Both the position numbers and the translations under genes were made by a program. Below, piece after piece: positions 29,399 to 39,925 of a stretch of 64,000 bases of DNA. Numbering within the stretch: position 1 is the stretch's first letter; the number at the start of each line of letters is the position of its first letter. The notes under the pieces were generated by a model, which searched no databases, was not told the DNA's origin, and saw only the letters and a program-made list of their open reading frames with translations. The stretch covers positions 124,001 to 188,000 of the forward strand of contig NZ_JPKR02000004.1 of assembly GCF_000757425.2 (NCBI RefSeq), written 5' to 3'. This DNA comes from Tatumella morbirosei (lineage in GTDB: Bacteria > Pseudomonadota > Gammaproteobacteria > Enterobacterales > Enterobacteriaceae).

Positions 29399-30226
29399 TT
29401 GGATAATGTGTTAGTCCCCGGGATTGCTGACGATTTGCAGATCAAAGTGCTGCAAATCACCGACACGCATTTGTTTAAGGGAAAAAATGAAACTCTGCTG
29501 GGGGTCAATACCTGGGCGGGTTATCAGGCCGTGCTGGATGAGGTGATCGCTTCGCAACAGCATTACGATCTGATTATTGCCACCGGCGATCTGTCGCAGG
29601 ACCATTCTGTGGAGGCGTACCAGCATTTTGCAGAGGGTATCCAACGCCTGCCCGCGCCTTGTGTATGGCTGCCCGGAAACCACGATTTTCAGCCGGCAAT
29701 GTACGATACTCTGGCCAAAGCCGGTATCAGCCAGTCTAAACATGTGTTGCTCGGCAATCGCTGGCAGATGCTGTTGCTGGACAGCCAGGTGTATGGCGTT
29801 CCTCATGGTATGCTGAGTGAGTTTCAACTGGAATGGCTGGAAACTGCGCTGGCGGCTTACCCCAACAGAGATACCGTGATTCTGTTACACCATCATCCTG
29901 TGGCATCAGGTTGCAGTTGGCTGGATCAGCACAGCTTACGTAATTCTCATCAGTTGGATATGATTCTGCAAAAATATCCCCGGGCTGCAACCCTGCTTTG
30001 CGGCCATATTCATCAGGAAATGGACGAGATTTGGCAAGGCCGCCGGGTGCTGGCAACGCCTTCAACCTGTGTGCAGTTCAAACCCCATTGTTCAGGATTC
30101 ACTATCGACTCTGTCGCTCCGGGTTGGCGCTGGCTGAAACTGGGAGCCGATGGTCAGTTGGCGACGCAGGTGTGTCGTCTGAATACCCGTGAATTTCTGC
30201 CAGATATGGAATCGGAAGGATATTAA
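29399..30226 (+). CDS. cpdA: 3',5'-cyclic AMP phosphodiesterase
   Basis: The 275-residue metallophosphoesterase hydrolyses cAMP and so lowers CRP activity. The metal-binding blocks are ITDTHL near residue 20, TGDLSQD near 63, GNHDF near 95, HHHP near 165 and CGHIHQE near 200. The start is a TTG at 29399 with AAGGA six bases upstream. It gives the same N-terminus as E. coli CpdA. Confidence 0.96.
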   Translation: MDNVLVPGIADDLQIKVLQITDTHLFKGKNETLLGVNTWAGYQAVLDEVIASQQHYDLIIATGDLSQDHSVEAYQHFAEGIQRLPAPCVWLPGNHDFQPAMYDTLAKAGISQSKHVLLGNRWQMLLLDSQVYGVPHGMLSEFQLEWLETALAAYPNRDTVILLHHHPVASGCSWLDQHSLRNSHQLDMILQKYPRAATLLCGHIHQEMDEIWQGRRVLATPSTCVQFKPHCSGFTIDSVAPGWRWLKLGADGQLATQVCRLNTREFLPDMESEGY

Positions 30227-30229
30227 CTA

Positions 30230-30811
30230 ATGTCCACCTTGCTCTATTTGCATGGTTTTAACAGCTCTCCCCGTTCAGCAAAAGCCACCCTGTTACAACA
30301 ATGGATTCAGCAGCACCATCCGGAAATTACTCTGCTGATCCCGCAGTTGCCTGCCTATCCGGATGAAGCGGCATTGCTGCTGGAGGAACTGGTGATGCAA
30401 CATGCCGGGCGTCCGTTGGGTATTGTCGGATCTTCGCTGGGGGGGTTTTATGCGACCTGGTTGTCACAATGTTTTATGCTGCCGGCGGTGGTGATTAACC
30501 CGGCGACCCGGCCTTTTGAACTACTGGAAGATTTTCTCGGCGACAACCGGAACCCATACACCGGGCAAGATTATGTGTTAGAGTCTCGCCATATCTATGA
30601 TCTGAAGGTGATGCATATTGATCCCCTTGAGGCTCCGGACCTGCTCTGGCTGTTATTGCAGACCGGAGATGAAGTCCTCGATTATCGCGTCGCACTGGAG
30701 TATTACTCCGCCTGCCGGCAGACCATCGAGGAAGGGGGAGATCATGCCTTCCAGGGCATTGATCGCTATTTTGCGCAGCTTATTGATTTCCTGGGGATAG
30801 CCAGCGAATAA
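30230..30811 (+). CDS. yqiA: Esterase YqiA
   Basis: The 193-residue alpha/beta hydrolase has [14 protein letters not shown] at the start and the nucleophile elbow GSSLGG near residue 70, with the His in GGDHAF near 175. It matches E. coli YqiA, an esterase of unknown physiological substrate. It begins three bases after cpdA and lies 45 bases ahead of parE. Confidence 0.94.
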   Translation: MSTLLYLHGFNSSPRSAKATLLQQWIQQHHPEITLLIPQLPAYPDEAALLLEELVMQHAGRPLGIVGSSLGGFYATWLSQCFMLPAVVINPATRPFELLEDFLGDNRNPYTGQDYVLESRHIYDLKVMHIDPLEAPDLLWLLLQTGDEVLDYRVALEYYSACRQTIEEGGDHAFQGIDRYFAQLIDFLGIASE

Positions 30812-32752
<1,941 letters not shown>

Positions 32753-32759
32753 TGGCTGA

Positions 32760-32780
32760 CGGCAGGCTAAGCGCCTGCCG
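32760..32780 (+). terminator. Hairpin after parE
   Basis: CGGCAGGC and GCCTGCCG form an eight-base stem with a five-base loop, seven bases after the parE stop codon. The following sequence has only short T-runs. Confidence 0.6.
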
Positions 32781-32838
32781 GTAATTTCCTTTCGGCCTTA
32801 CCACTGTAAAATCAACATTTCCCTGTGATATGAAGGAG

Positions 32839-33756
32839 TTAAAGCTCAGTTAAGGTGGTTTTTGCCCGCTGTTTGTCCGGAGCTAAGGTAATAAATATTA
32901 CCGACAGAATAATCAGCAGCGATCCTGTCCAGTCAGCCACACCAAAAGATACTCCCAGTATTAATACTGACAGTATGGTACTGCTCAGAGGTTCAGCACA
33001 GCTCAGGATGCTGGCATTCTGGCTGCCGGTCAGAAAGGCACCTCTCAGAAACAGACTGAAAGTTAAGGCGGTTCCTACCAGCACCAGATATCCCAGCGCC
33101 AGCCAGCCAGTGGTATCCAGCTGCCCAAGGTGAAGTCCCGGCAGGCAAAACGGAATCAGACAGCCTCCGGCAATCAGCATACTGATTCCGACCACCGGTA
33201 AGGTACCGAACTGGCGGATCAGTTTTGACGAGTAAGATGAGTTAAATGCCGCTGCGCCGGCAGAAATTAATCCCCAGATGAGTCCCCATACCGGAAGTTG
33301 CAACGAGGACAGGTCACCGTGAGTCGCCATTAATACCGTACCTGCCAGCGAAGTCAGTACAGCGATAAAAGTCATCAGCCCAGGTAAGGTTCGCTTGCTG
33401 AACATGGTATACAACACCAGCACCACCGGGGCCAGAAACTGTAATACCGTCGCCGTTGCCGCATTGGTTTTCTGAATAGTGATCAGAAAAGAGAGCTGGA
33501 CCAGCAGGGTACCAAAGACACTGAAAATCAGCAGTCGTTTGAAAGAAGTAGCTTCGCGGAACATGGCCAGCGGATGATTGCCTTGTAATATTCCAAGCAA
33601 GGTCAGCAGCAGACCGGCAGCCAGCAGGCGGAGCATTGTCATTCCACCGGCACTAAAATGATATGATTCAAAAAGATACTGGGCACAGACCCCTGAGCTT
33701 CCCCACAACGTAGCGGCGAGTAAAACCAGATAGATACCCTGTCGGGATGTATTCAT
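32839..33756 (-). CDS. EamA/DMT-family permease
   Basis: The 305-residue protein has about ten hydrophobic segments in two EamA repeats (YLVLLAATLWGSSGVCAQYLF at the start; WGLISAGAAAFNSSYSSKLI in the second half). This is typical of drug/metabolite transporters such as amino-acid or metabolite exporters. The ATG at 33756 has AAGG five to six bases upstream and is preferred over the GTG at 33780. The gene stands alone between parE and the siderophore receptor, and its cargo is unknown. Confidence 0.8.
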   Translation of the reverse strand: MNTSRQGIYLVLLAATLWGSSGVCAQYLFESYHFSAGGMTMLRLLAAGLLLTLLGILQGNHPLAMFREATSFKRLLIFSVFGTLLVQLSFLITIQKTNAATATVLQFLAPVVLVLYTMFSKRTLPGLMTFIAVLTSLAGTVLMATHGDLSSLQLPVWGLIWGLISAGAAAFNSSYSSKLIRQFGTLPVVGISMLIAGGCLIPFCLPGLHLGQLDTTGWLALGYLVLVGTALTFSLFLRGAFLTGSQNASILSCAEPLSSTILSVLILGVSFGVADWTGSLLIILSVIFITLAPDKQRAKTTLTEL

Positions 33757-33987
33757 TGCAACCTTAAATTCTTCGGACACTTGTCGCTAAAATTATGGGC
33801 CATTCTATTTGTAATAACTTATGTATTCCAATAAAAAAAATGACAAAATTATCGGAGTTTATTGAACATTTATTAATGAAAAATGACTCAATAGCCCCGT
33901 AGTCACGGAGAGTCTTACCTTTACCTCAGGCAGGATGAAGGGCTTTACGATTTTCTTACGTTGGTATTTCAGAGTGTTATTGAAATT

Positions 33988-34006
33988 AAGAATAGTTATC
34001 ATTACT
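33988..34006 (+). promoter_or_regulatory. Candidate Fur box upstream of the FepA-like receptor
   Basis: The 19 bases match about 12 of 19 positions of the Fur consensus GATAATGATAATCATTATC and lie 41 bases before the receptor start. This supports iron repression. The start codon itself lacks a clear Shine-Dalgarno. Confidence 0.5.
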
Positions 34007-34046
34007 ATTTCTGTTCAATAATAATACACAGCAATAATACTCTTCT

Positions 34047-36350
34047 ATGGCAAATAACTCATTGAAATACTCGCTGCTGGCATCGCTGGTAGCAGGCAGT
34101 TTTCTTATCCCTGTGTCTGAAGCAGCCGTTACTTCGGATCAGAATTCCACACAAAACACCGCCGCAGCAGTGACAAAACCGGCCTCTCCTGAAACCAAAA
34201 ACGTATCCGCTCCTGAGGCGAAGAAAGAGGATAGATCCACCATAGTAGTGACCGGCCGGGTACAGACCTTACAGGCGCCGGGGGTCTCGATCATCGATCA
34301 GGAAGCCATCAAAAAACATCCCATTCAGCGCGATGTATCTGAAATTATCCGTACCATGCCTGGCGTTAACCTGACGGGCAACTCTACCAGTGGTCAGCGC
34401 GGTAACAACCGACAGATTGATATCCGGGGTATGGGACCGGAAAATACGCTGATCCTTATCGACGGTATGCCGGTCAGCAGCAAGAACTCCGTGCGTTATG
34501 GCTGGCGTGGCGAACGTGATACCCGCGGCGACAGCAACTGGGTGCCTCCGGAGATGATCGATCATATCGAGGTCATTCGCGGACCTGCTGCAGCTATGTA
34601 TGGAAATGGAGCTATGGGTGGGGTAGTGAATATTGTCACTAAACCGACCGGTAAAACCTGGCATGGTAGCTTTAACAGTTATTACAACGTACCGGAACAC
34701 AAACAGGAAGGGGCGACTAAACGTGAAAACTTCGACCTGAGTGGCGGGCTGACCGATAACCTGACGATGCGTCTGTACGGTAACTGGAGTAAGACCCAGG
34801 CCGATGGTCAGAATATTAACGACGGCCATTCCGCAGAACGTACCGGGAAATATGCAGGCCAGGTTCCGGCGGGCCGTGAAGGGGTCATCAACAAAAATAT
34901 CAACGGTGTGCTGCGCTGGGAATTCGCTCCGATGCAGGCACTGGAGTTAGATGCAGGCTACAGCCGTCAGGGGAATCTGTATGCAGGAGATACCCAGAAT
35001 ACTAACAGTTCAACTCTGACCAAAGCTTACTACGGGAAGGAAACCAACATTATTTATCGCCAGACTCTGGCGCTGAAATATACCGGTGCCTGGGATAATG
35101 GTGTCACCACCAATAACTACATCCAGTTCGAGAAAACCCGTAATACCCGCCTGAAAGAAGGTTTATCCGGCGGCCTGGAAGGGCTGTTTTCAACCACCGA
35201 TGAAGGTTTCGCCACCATTAATCTGAATGACACTAATGTCCACTCGGATATTAACATTCCGATCAATGGCTGGGTGCAGCAAAACCTGACCTTTGGCGCT
35301 GAATTTAACCATCAGGCGATGAAGGATCCGACGTCGAATTCCTATACCGCGACGTCAGAAATTGACGGAGTCTCTGAAACCAACCGAAGTGAATACAGCT
35401 CGGCAAACATCTGGGGTATTTATACCGAAGATAATATCGACCTGACCGATTCAACCCGTCTGACGCCAGGAGTGCGTTTTAACCATCAGTCTTATACCGG
35501 CAGTAATATCAGTCCGTCTCTGAATTTGTCTCAGGATCTGGGTGATGACTTCACTCTGAAGATGGGGATTGCGCGGGCATGGAAAGCGCCCAATCTTTAC
35601 CAGACCAACCCGAACTACCTGCTGTACAGCAATGGCAACGGTTGTTATGACACAGGGTCAACCTGCTACCTGCAGGGCAATAAAAACCTGAAGGCTGAAA
35701 CCAGCATCAATAAAGAAATTGGGATTGAATACCATCACAATGGTGTTCAGGCTGGTCTGACCTGGTACCGCAACGATTACCGTAACAAAATCCAGGCCGG
35801 TACCAGCTCTGCGTACTACAACGGCACTTCTAATATTTATCAGTGGACCAACGTACCTAAGTCACTGGTGGAGGGACTCGAAGGTACTCTTAACTTCCCG
35901 ATCAGTGATAGCGTGACGATGAATAACAACTTCACCTATATCATTGCGAATGAGAATAAATCTACCGGTGATTACCTGTCGATTATTCCTAAATTTACCA
36001 TCAACTCGACTCTGGACTGGCAGGCGACCAATGATTTAGCCGTTCAGGGCACCATGACCTGGTATGGCAGACAAAAACCGCAAAAATATAATACTCAGGG
36101 AGTCGCTACTTCCGGCACAGAAACCTGGCAGGTGAATCCTTATGCGGTGTTTGGATTTAGCGCAGTCTACAGTGTGAATAAAAATGTGGATGTGACTGCA
36201 GGTATCGATAACCTGCTGGATAAACGTCACTACCGTGAGGGTAATGCCCTAACTTCAGGAGCCAGTGGAACTTACGCCTATGGAGCCGGTGCCCGCACCT
36301 ATAACGAATCAGGACGTACTTACTACATGGAGTTGGGAATGCACTTCTGA
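34047..36350 (+). CDS. TonB-dependent catecholate siderophore receptor, FepA/IroN type
   Basis: The 767-residue protein has a signal peptide (about residues 1-26, ending SEA-A) and an unusually Ala/Thr/Lys-rich N-terminal segment. A TonB-box-like STIVVTG follows near residue 64. The plug domain shows IDIRGMGPENTLILIDGMPV and EVIRGPAAAMYGNGAMGGVVNIVT. The beta-barrel ends with the usual terminal Phe (GMHF). The plug and the C-terminal GIDNLLDKRHYREGN match FepA/PfeA/IroN receptors for enterobactin-like siderophores. A Fur-like box lies upstream and an IroE-like esterase follows. No siderophore synthesis genes are in the window. Confidence 0.88.
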   Translation: MANNSLKYSLLASLVAGSFLIPVSEAAVTSDQNSTQNTAAAVTKPASPETKNVSAPEAKKEDRSTIVVTGRVQTLQAPGVSIIDQEAIKKHPIQRDVSEIIRTMPGVNLTGNSTSGQRGNNRQIDIRGMGPENTLILIDGMPVSSKNSVRYGWRGERDTRGDSNWVPPEMIDHIEVIRGPAAAMYGNGAMGGVVNIVTKPTGKTWHGSFNSYYNVPEHKQEGATKRENFDLSGGLTDNLTMRLYGNWSKTQADGQNINDGHSAERTGKYAGQVPAGREGVINKNINGVLRWEFAPMQALELDAGYSRQGNLYAGDTQNTNSSTLTKAYYGKETNIIYRQTLALKYTGAWDNGVTTNNYIQFEKTRNTRLKEGLSGGLEGLFSTTDEGFATINLNDTNVHSDINIPINGWVQQNLTFGAEFNHQAMKDPTSNSYTATSEIDGVSETNRSEYSSANIWGIYTEDNIDLTDSTRLTPGVRFNHQSYTGSNISPSLNLSQDLGDDFTLKMGIARAWKAPNLYQTNPNYLLYSNGNGCYDTGSTCYLQGNKNLKAETSINKEIGIEYHHNGVQAGLTWYRNDYRNKIQAGTSSAYYNGTSNIYQWTNVPKSLVEGLEGTLNFPISDSVTMNNNFTYIIANENKSTGDYLSIIPKFTINSTLDWQATNDLAVQGTMTWYGRQKPQKYNTQGVATSGTETWQVNPYAVFGFSAVYSVNKNVDVTAGIDNLLDKRHYREGNALTSGASGTYAYGAGARTYNESGRTYYMELGMHF

Positions 36351-36363
36351 TAATCAGTGCAAT

Positions 36364-36385
36364 AGGGCGGCGATCCGTCGCCCTG
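36364..36385 (+). terminator. Hairpin after the siderophore receptor
   Basis: AGGGCGGCG and the CGTCGCCCT arm pair with one mismatch around a short ATC loop, 14 bases after the receptor stop codon. A second hairpin (ATACCGCC/GGCGGTAT, 36418-36442) lies just before the esterase ribosome binding site. These may limit read-through into the esterase. Confidence 0.5.
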
Positions 36386-36462
36386 ATTTCCGCTGATTGT
36401 CTGACAGTGTTAACCCGATACCGCCAGTTTTTGCCGGCGGTATGACGATTGGAGAGATGTTG

Positions 36463-37386
36463 ATGAATGCTTCTGACTGCAGACTGACTGGCTACAAAAC
36501 TCTGATATCGCTGATCTGTATTAGCGGGTGGTTGGTCGGCACCTGCACTGTGGCAAATGCCAGACCCAATATGGCCCCACTGGGACCTAACATTGCTGAC
36601 AAAGGTTCGGCAGTCTACCACTTCAGGATGAACAGTTTCGATTCGGCAGATGGACAGCGACATTACAGGGTGTGGACTGCAATTCCTGATAAAACACCAC
36701 CGGTGAAAGGGTATCCGGTGCTGTATATGCTGGACGGTAACTCAGTGATGGATAAGCTCTCTGAACCGCTGCTGGAAAAGCTGTCGCAACATAACCCGCC
36801 TGTGATTGTGGCGGTCGGTTATCAGACCGACCTGCCGTTCGATCTTAACGCCCGGACCTACGACTATACCCCTGCGGCGTCCGGGGGCGGAACATCCCTG
36901 CAACAGAGGAGCCGTGGCAGACCTACCGGCGGGAGTCAGGTGTTCCGTAAATTGCTGGAAGAGACTATCGCACCGCAGGCAGAAAAAGGTCTGCCGCTGA
37001 ATACCGCACAACGTGGGGTCTGGGGACACTCATTTGCCGGGCTATGGGTGTTGGACTCGTATGTTAATTCGGATTTCTTTCATCAGTATTATTCCGCCAG
37101 TCCATCGCTGGGGCAGATGGACTTTAGCCTGCTGACACAGATGACGTCACTTCCGGCTGAACAGCTGCGGGATAAACAACTGTTTCTGATGGAAGGTGAT
37201 GGCGATCCGCAACGGAAAAATGCGGCACCAGGGAATGATGTATTGGGTGCGGTCAGCAGAACCGTGACTCAGCTGCATAACAAAGGCGCTGCGGCCAGTT
37301 ATCTGCTTTTTCCCGGGCTGAGCCACGGTCAGATGTTCCCTGCTTCTCTGGAGCAAGCACTGCTGCGGGTGTCACAGCAGCAGTAA
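36463..37386 (+). CDS. IroE-like periplasmic siderophore trilactone esterase
   Basis: The roughly 307-residue alpha/beta hydrolase begins with a signal sequence (residues 1-33, ISGWLVGTCTVANA). The nucleophile elbow GHSFAG lies near residue 190 and the catalytic His in GLSHGQMF near 290. GYQTDLPFDLNARTYDYTP is nearly the same as in IroE, the periplasmic esterase that linearises salmochelin and enterobactin. IroE has GHSYGG at the elbow, so one glycine is replaced by alanine here. The ATG at 36463 is preferred: GGAG lies eight bases upstream. It follows the FepA-like receptor, which supports a shared role in ferric-siderophore use. Confidence 0.82.
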   Translation: MNASDCRLTGYKTLISLICISGWLVGTCTVANARPNMAPLGPNIADKGSAVYHFRMNSFDSADGQRHYRVWTAIPDKTPPVKGYPVLYMLDGNSVMDKLSEPLLEKLSQHNPPVIVAVGYQTDLPFDLNARTYDYTPAASGGGTSLQQRSRGRPTGGSQVFRKLLEETIAPQAEKGLPLNTAQRGVWGHSFAGLWVLDSYVNSDFFHQYYSASPSLGQMDFSLLTQMTSLPAEQLRDKQLFLMEGDGDPQRKNAAPGNDVLGAVSRTVTQLHNKGAAASYLLFPGLSHGQMFPASLEQALLRVSQQQ

Positions 37387-37418
37387 CTATGGGCGGCAGG
37401 ACTTCTGCCAGCCTCTGA

Positions 37419-37997
37419 TTACTGTGCTTTCAGGACTACCACGGCGTAGCGGCATAACTGATCACTGGCGTTAGTAAAAACACAATCCACAGGATCACCT
37501 AATTCCAGGCAGTCGCCGCGGTCCAGTGTAAATTGATGATTGCCTTCGCTAAACACCAGTTCACCTTCCAGTACCCAGATCAGTTGTCTGCGTGACATGT
37601 ATGAGATGGCGGGCATTGGCACCGAAACGCCGGCGGGTAATTCGACACTAACCAGATCGACGGGGATCGCGCCGGGGGAGACATGGCGGCGGATATAACC
37701 GGATTCGGGATCCTGCCAGACCGGCTGCTGATCATGGCGTAACAGAGTTCCGGCAGTGACTTCTGACAGAGCAATCAGCTGTGACATGGAAAGACCAAAT
37801 GCACCGGCCAGTCTCGCCAGAAGTGTGGCGGTTGGGCTACTTTCTCCCCGTTCAATTTTGTGGATCATTGCCCGCGACACTCCCGAATGATCCGCCAGGG
37901 TGGTCAGTGACCAGCCACGATTTTCCCGCTCGCTTTTTACCTTCAGGCCGATGCGTATATTTATATCGTCTTCTTTACTGGACATTTCGTCTATCAT
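37419..37997 (-). CDS. XRE-family regulator with C-terminal cupin domain
   Basis: The 192-residue protein has an N-terminal Cro/C1 helix-turn-helix (about 15-70: LTTLADHSGVSRAMIHKIERGESSPT) and a C-terminal cupin sensor domain (about 110-190: LIWVLEGELVFSEG, LDRGDCLELGDP). It is divergent from the GNAT gene with 62 bases between their start codons. This layout is common for local repressors of an acetyltransferase. The start may be 37997 or 37985. Confidence 0.85.
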   Translation of the reverse strand: MIDEMSSKEDDINIRIGLKVKSERENRGWSLTTLADHSGVSRAMIHKIERGESSPTATLLARLAGAFGLSMSQLIALSEVTAGTLLRHDQQPVWQDPESGYIRRHVSPGAIPVDLVSVELPAGVSVPMPAISYMSRRQLIWVLEGELVFSEGNHQFTLDRGDCLELGDPVDCVFTNASDQLCRYAVVVLKAQ

Positions 37998-38062
37998 GGT
38001 GGATATTCACTATATTAAATTATTGTCCATTTTAGTAAACTGAGCGGAGAGTGTCCACCATG
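37995..38062. repeat. Nine-base inverted repeat spanning the XRE/GNAT divergent start region
   Basis: CATGGTGGA at 37995-38003 and TCCACCATG at 38054-38062 are exact reverse complements, with AT-rich DNA between them. Each arm includes a start codon (the XRE ATG on the minus strand and the GNAT ATG). It could be a paired operator for the XRE regulator or a chance product of similar leaders. Confidence 0.4.
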
Positions 38063-38587
38063 AAAATACGCCACGCCAATGTTGAGGATTGTGAAGCGAT
38101 TGCCGGTATCTATAACCATGCTGTTGTTCATTCAGCGGCTATCTGGACCGATCACACTGTAGACGGTGAAGAGCGCAAGTCATGGATGGTTCAGCGGCAA
38201 CAGGCAGGTTATCCGGTGATTGTGATTACAGATGAGCAGGATAAGGTCGCCGGTTATGCCAGCTATGGAGAGTGGAGTGCGAAAGAAGGTTACCGCTTTA
38301 CCGTTGAACATTCGGTCTATGTCCGGCATGACTTTCGGGGCAACGGGGCGGGGCGGTTGCTGATGAATGAACTTATTTCGCTGGCGGTCGCACAGGGATT
38401 ACATGTGATGGTGGCTGCTATCGAATCCGGGAATCTGGCGTCGATTGCATTGCATCAGTCACTCGGGTTTACCGGTGAAGTCAGAATTCCGGAAGTCGGC
38501 ACTAAGTTTGGTCGGTGGCTGGATCTGACCTTCCTTTATCTGCCTCTTGAACCTCTGCGGGCGACTTCAGCATCGGGTGATTCATAA
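38060..38587 (+). CDS. GNAT acetyltransferase, phosphinothricin/methionine-sulfone acetyltransferase type
   Basis: The 175-residue protein has the GNAT core: RHANVEDCEAIAGIYNHAVVHS at the start, the acetyl-CoA loop RHDFRGNGAGRLLMNEL near residue 95-110, and GLHVMVAAIESGNLASIALHQSLGF near 120-145. These are typical of the Pat/MddA (YncA) group that acetylates methionine analogues or phosphinothricin. The ATG at 38060 sits ten bases after GGAG; the GTG at 38051 is too close to it. It faces the XRE-cupin regulator. Confidence 0.82.
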   Translation: MKIRHANVEDCEAIAGIYNHAVVHSAAIWTDHTVDGEERKSWMVQRQQAGYPVIVITDEQDKVAGYASYGEWSAKEGYRFTVEHSVYVRHDFRGNGAGRLLMNELISLAVAQGLHVMVAAIESGNLASIALHQSLGFTGEVRIPEVGTKFGRWLDLTFLYLPLEPLRATSASGDS

Positions 38588-38672
38588 ACTCACGGGCAAA
38601 AAACTGGAGAAAGGCACGTAATCTGAGCCCGGCATTATGTTTCTCAGGCCAGACAATATTCACGGGACGGTC
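38585..38672 (-). pseudogene. Remnant of a LysR-family regulator (C-terminal end)
   Basis: On the minus strand the frame reads DRPVNIVWPEKHNAGLRLRAF followed by LQFFAREF, which is the pattern at the end of LysR effector domains (P-V-x-x-V-W-P then R-x-R-A-F-x-x-F). No helix-turn-helix or remaining effector domain is found upstream in this frame. The frame runs on to a stop at 38502 inside the GNAT gene. It abuts a MoaF-like remnant on the other strand. Confidence 0.6.
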
Positions 38673-38846
38673 ATGGATGTGCCTTTTCAGTGGCGTGCCC
38701 TCGCTGACGGCAGTTTTCTGATCAGCTGGCAGGAATCGGATAATAATACCGTGGTGCATTGTGATAACTTCGACACTGGCCGCTCCTACGTTTACTACAC
38801 GACAATGGGTGGCGATTTTTATATTATGGAAGGGCAAATCGTCTGA
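38672..38846 (+). pseudogene. Remnant of a MoaF-like (lipocalin-fold) protein, C-terminal part
   Basis: From about 38672 the frame reads FQWRALADGSFLISWQESD followed by TVVHCDNFDTG and GGDFYIMEGQIV, then a stop. This matches the end of MoaF-related small barrel proteins (FLxSWQExDGTTV). The family N-terminal half is missing and the join to the LysR remnant is abrupt. The pair looks like a divergent LysR/MoaF locus whose middle has been deleted. The sequence from 38847 to 38998 shows no further coding signal. Confidence 0.55.
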
Positions 38847-38998
38847 TACGGGACAGCAGGTCGTCCTCCCCCCTGGGCAGGTATTTTGTGCGGGTTCTCT
38901 GGTAGCCACCGCCCTGACGGTGGCAAACTGCAATCTTTGAATGTTTACAGGACCATCCATTCGTTCAACGTGGATGGCGGGGACCACTGAACTCACCA

Positions 38999-39925
38999 AT
39001 GAAAGTCACACTGGAAGATATGCGAATCTGGGTCGCGGTCGCAGACAGCGGCTCAATCACTGCTGCTGCCACACAACTGGCAATGACGGTCTCTTCTGTC
39101 AGCCGCTCACTGAGCCGTCTGGAGATTAAGCTGGATACCACACTGATGCTGCGGACCACCCGGCGGATGGCATTGACTTCGGAAGGTGAGCTGTTTCTTC
39201 AGCGGGCCAGACAAATTCTGGCCTCTGTGGCATCGGCAGAAGATGAACTGGCCGTGCGTCGTGAAACACCCTCCGGACGGTTACGAATTAATACCGCCCC
39301 CTCATTTATGCAGCATGTGATCGTGCCACTATTGGGGGGATTTATCAGCCGTTATCCGCAGATAGACCCTGAACTGACAACGGATGATCTGCCGATTGAT
39401 CTGTTGGAACAACAAACGGATATCGCGATTCGCATGGGCGCATTGCAGGATTCCCGCATTAACGCGCGTATCCTTGGCTACAGCCCGTTGCGCTTGTTTG
39501 CCAGTCCGGATTATTTGCGTCGTTATGGTATACCGGAGCAGACAGAGCAACTGGCAGACCATCGTACTTTGGGATTTACTCAGCCTGTGGTGCATAACCA
39601 CTGGCCAGTGTTTAATCATCGTCAGGAATTCATTCAGATTACCCCGACGTTGCGTGCATCGAGTGGCGAAACGCTATTGCAGCTGGCGATTGCCGGTCAG
39701 GGGATCGCAAGATTGTCAGATTTTGCATCGAAAGTGGCGGTGAGAGAGGGGCGGTTGGTACCGATTCTGGAGCAGGAAATACAGAGTATGTTATTACCGG
39801 TTCATGCACTGTACTACCGTAACACCGCATTGGCGGTCCGAATCCGCTGTTTTCTGGATTATCTGCAACAGGCCGTGATTGAACACGACCTGTTGCTGCC
39901 ACCCTCGGCGACGACAAAAAATTAA
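38999..39925 (+). CDS. LysR-family transcriptional regulator, probably of mdaB
   Basis: The 308-residue protein has an N-terminal winged helix-turn-helix (about 1-65: MRIWVAVADSGSITAAATQL, SRSLSRLEIKLDTTL) and a two-lobed effector domain (RLRINTAPSFMQHVIVPLL onward). Its 3' end overlaps the convergent mdaB stop by four bases. Regulation of the neighbouring quinone reductase is an inference from the arrangement. Confidence 0.88.
   Translation: MKVTLEDMRIWVAVADSGSITAAATQLAMTVSSVSRSLSRLEIKLDTTLMLRTTRRMALTSEGELFLQRARQILASVASAEDELAVRRETPSGRLRINTAPSFMQHVIVPLLGGFISRYPQIDPELTTDDLPIDLLEQQTDIAIRMGALQDSRINARILGYSPLRLFASPDYLRRYGIPEQTEQLADHRTLGFTQPVVHNHWPVFNHRQEFIQITPTLRASSGETLLQLAIAGQGIARLSDFASKVAVREGRLVPILEQEIQSMLLPVHALYYRNTALAVRIRCFLDYLQQAVIEHDLLLPPSATTKN

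Noticed and set aside
38847-38998. Possible coding continuation of the MoaF-like remnant or a leader for the LysR gene.
   Set aside because: No reading frame shows protein-like conservation; I see only ordinary spacer sequence.
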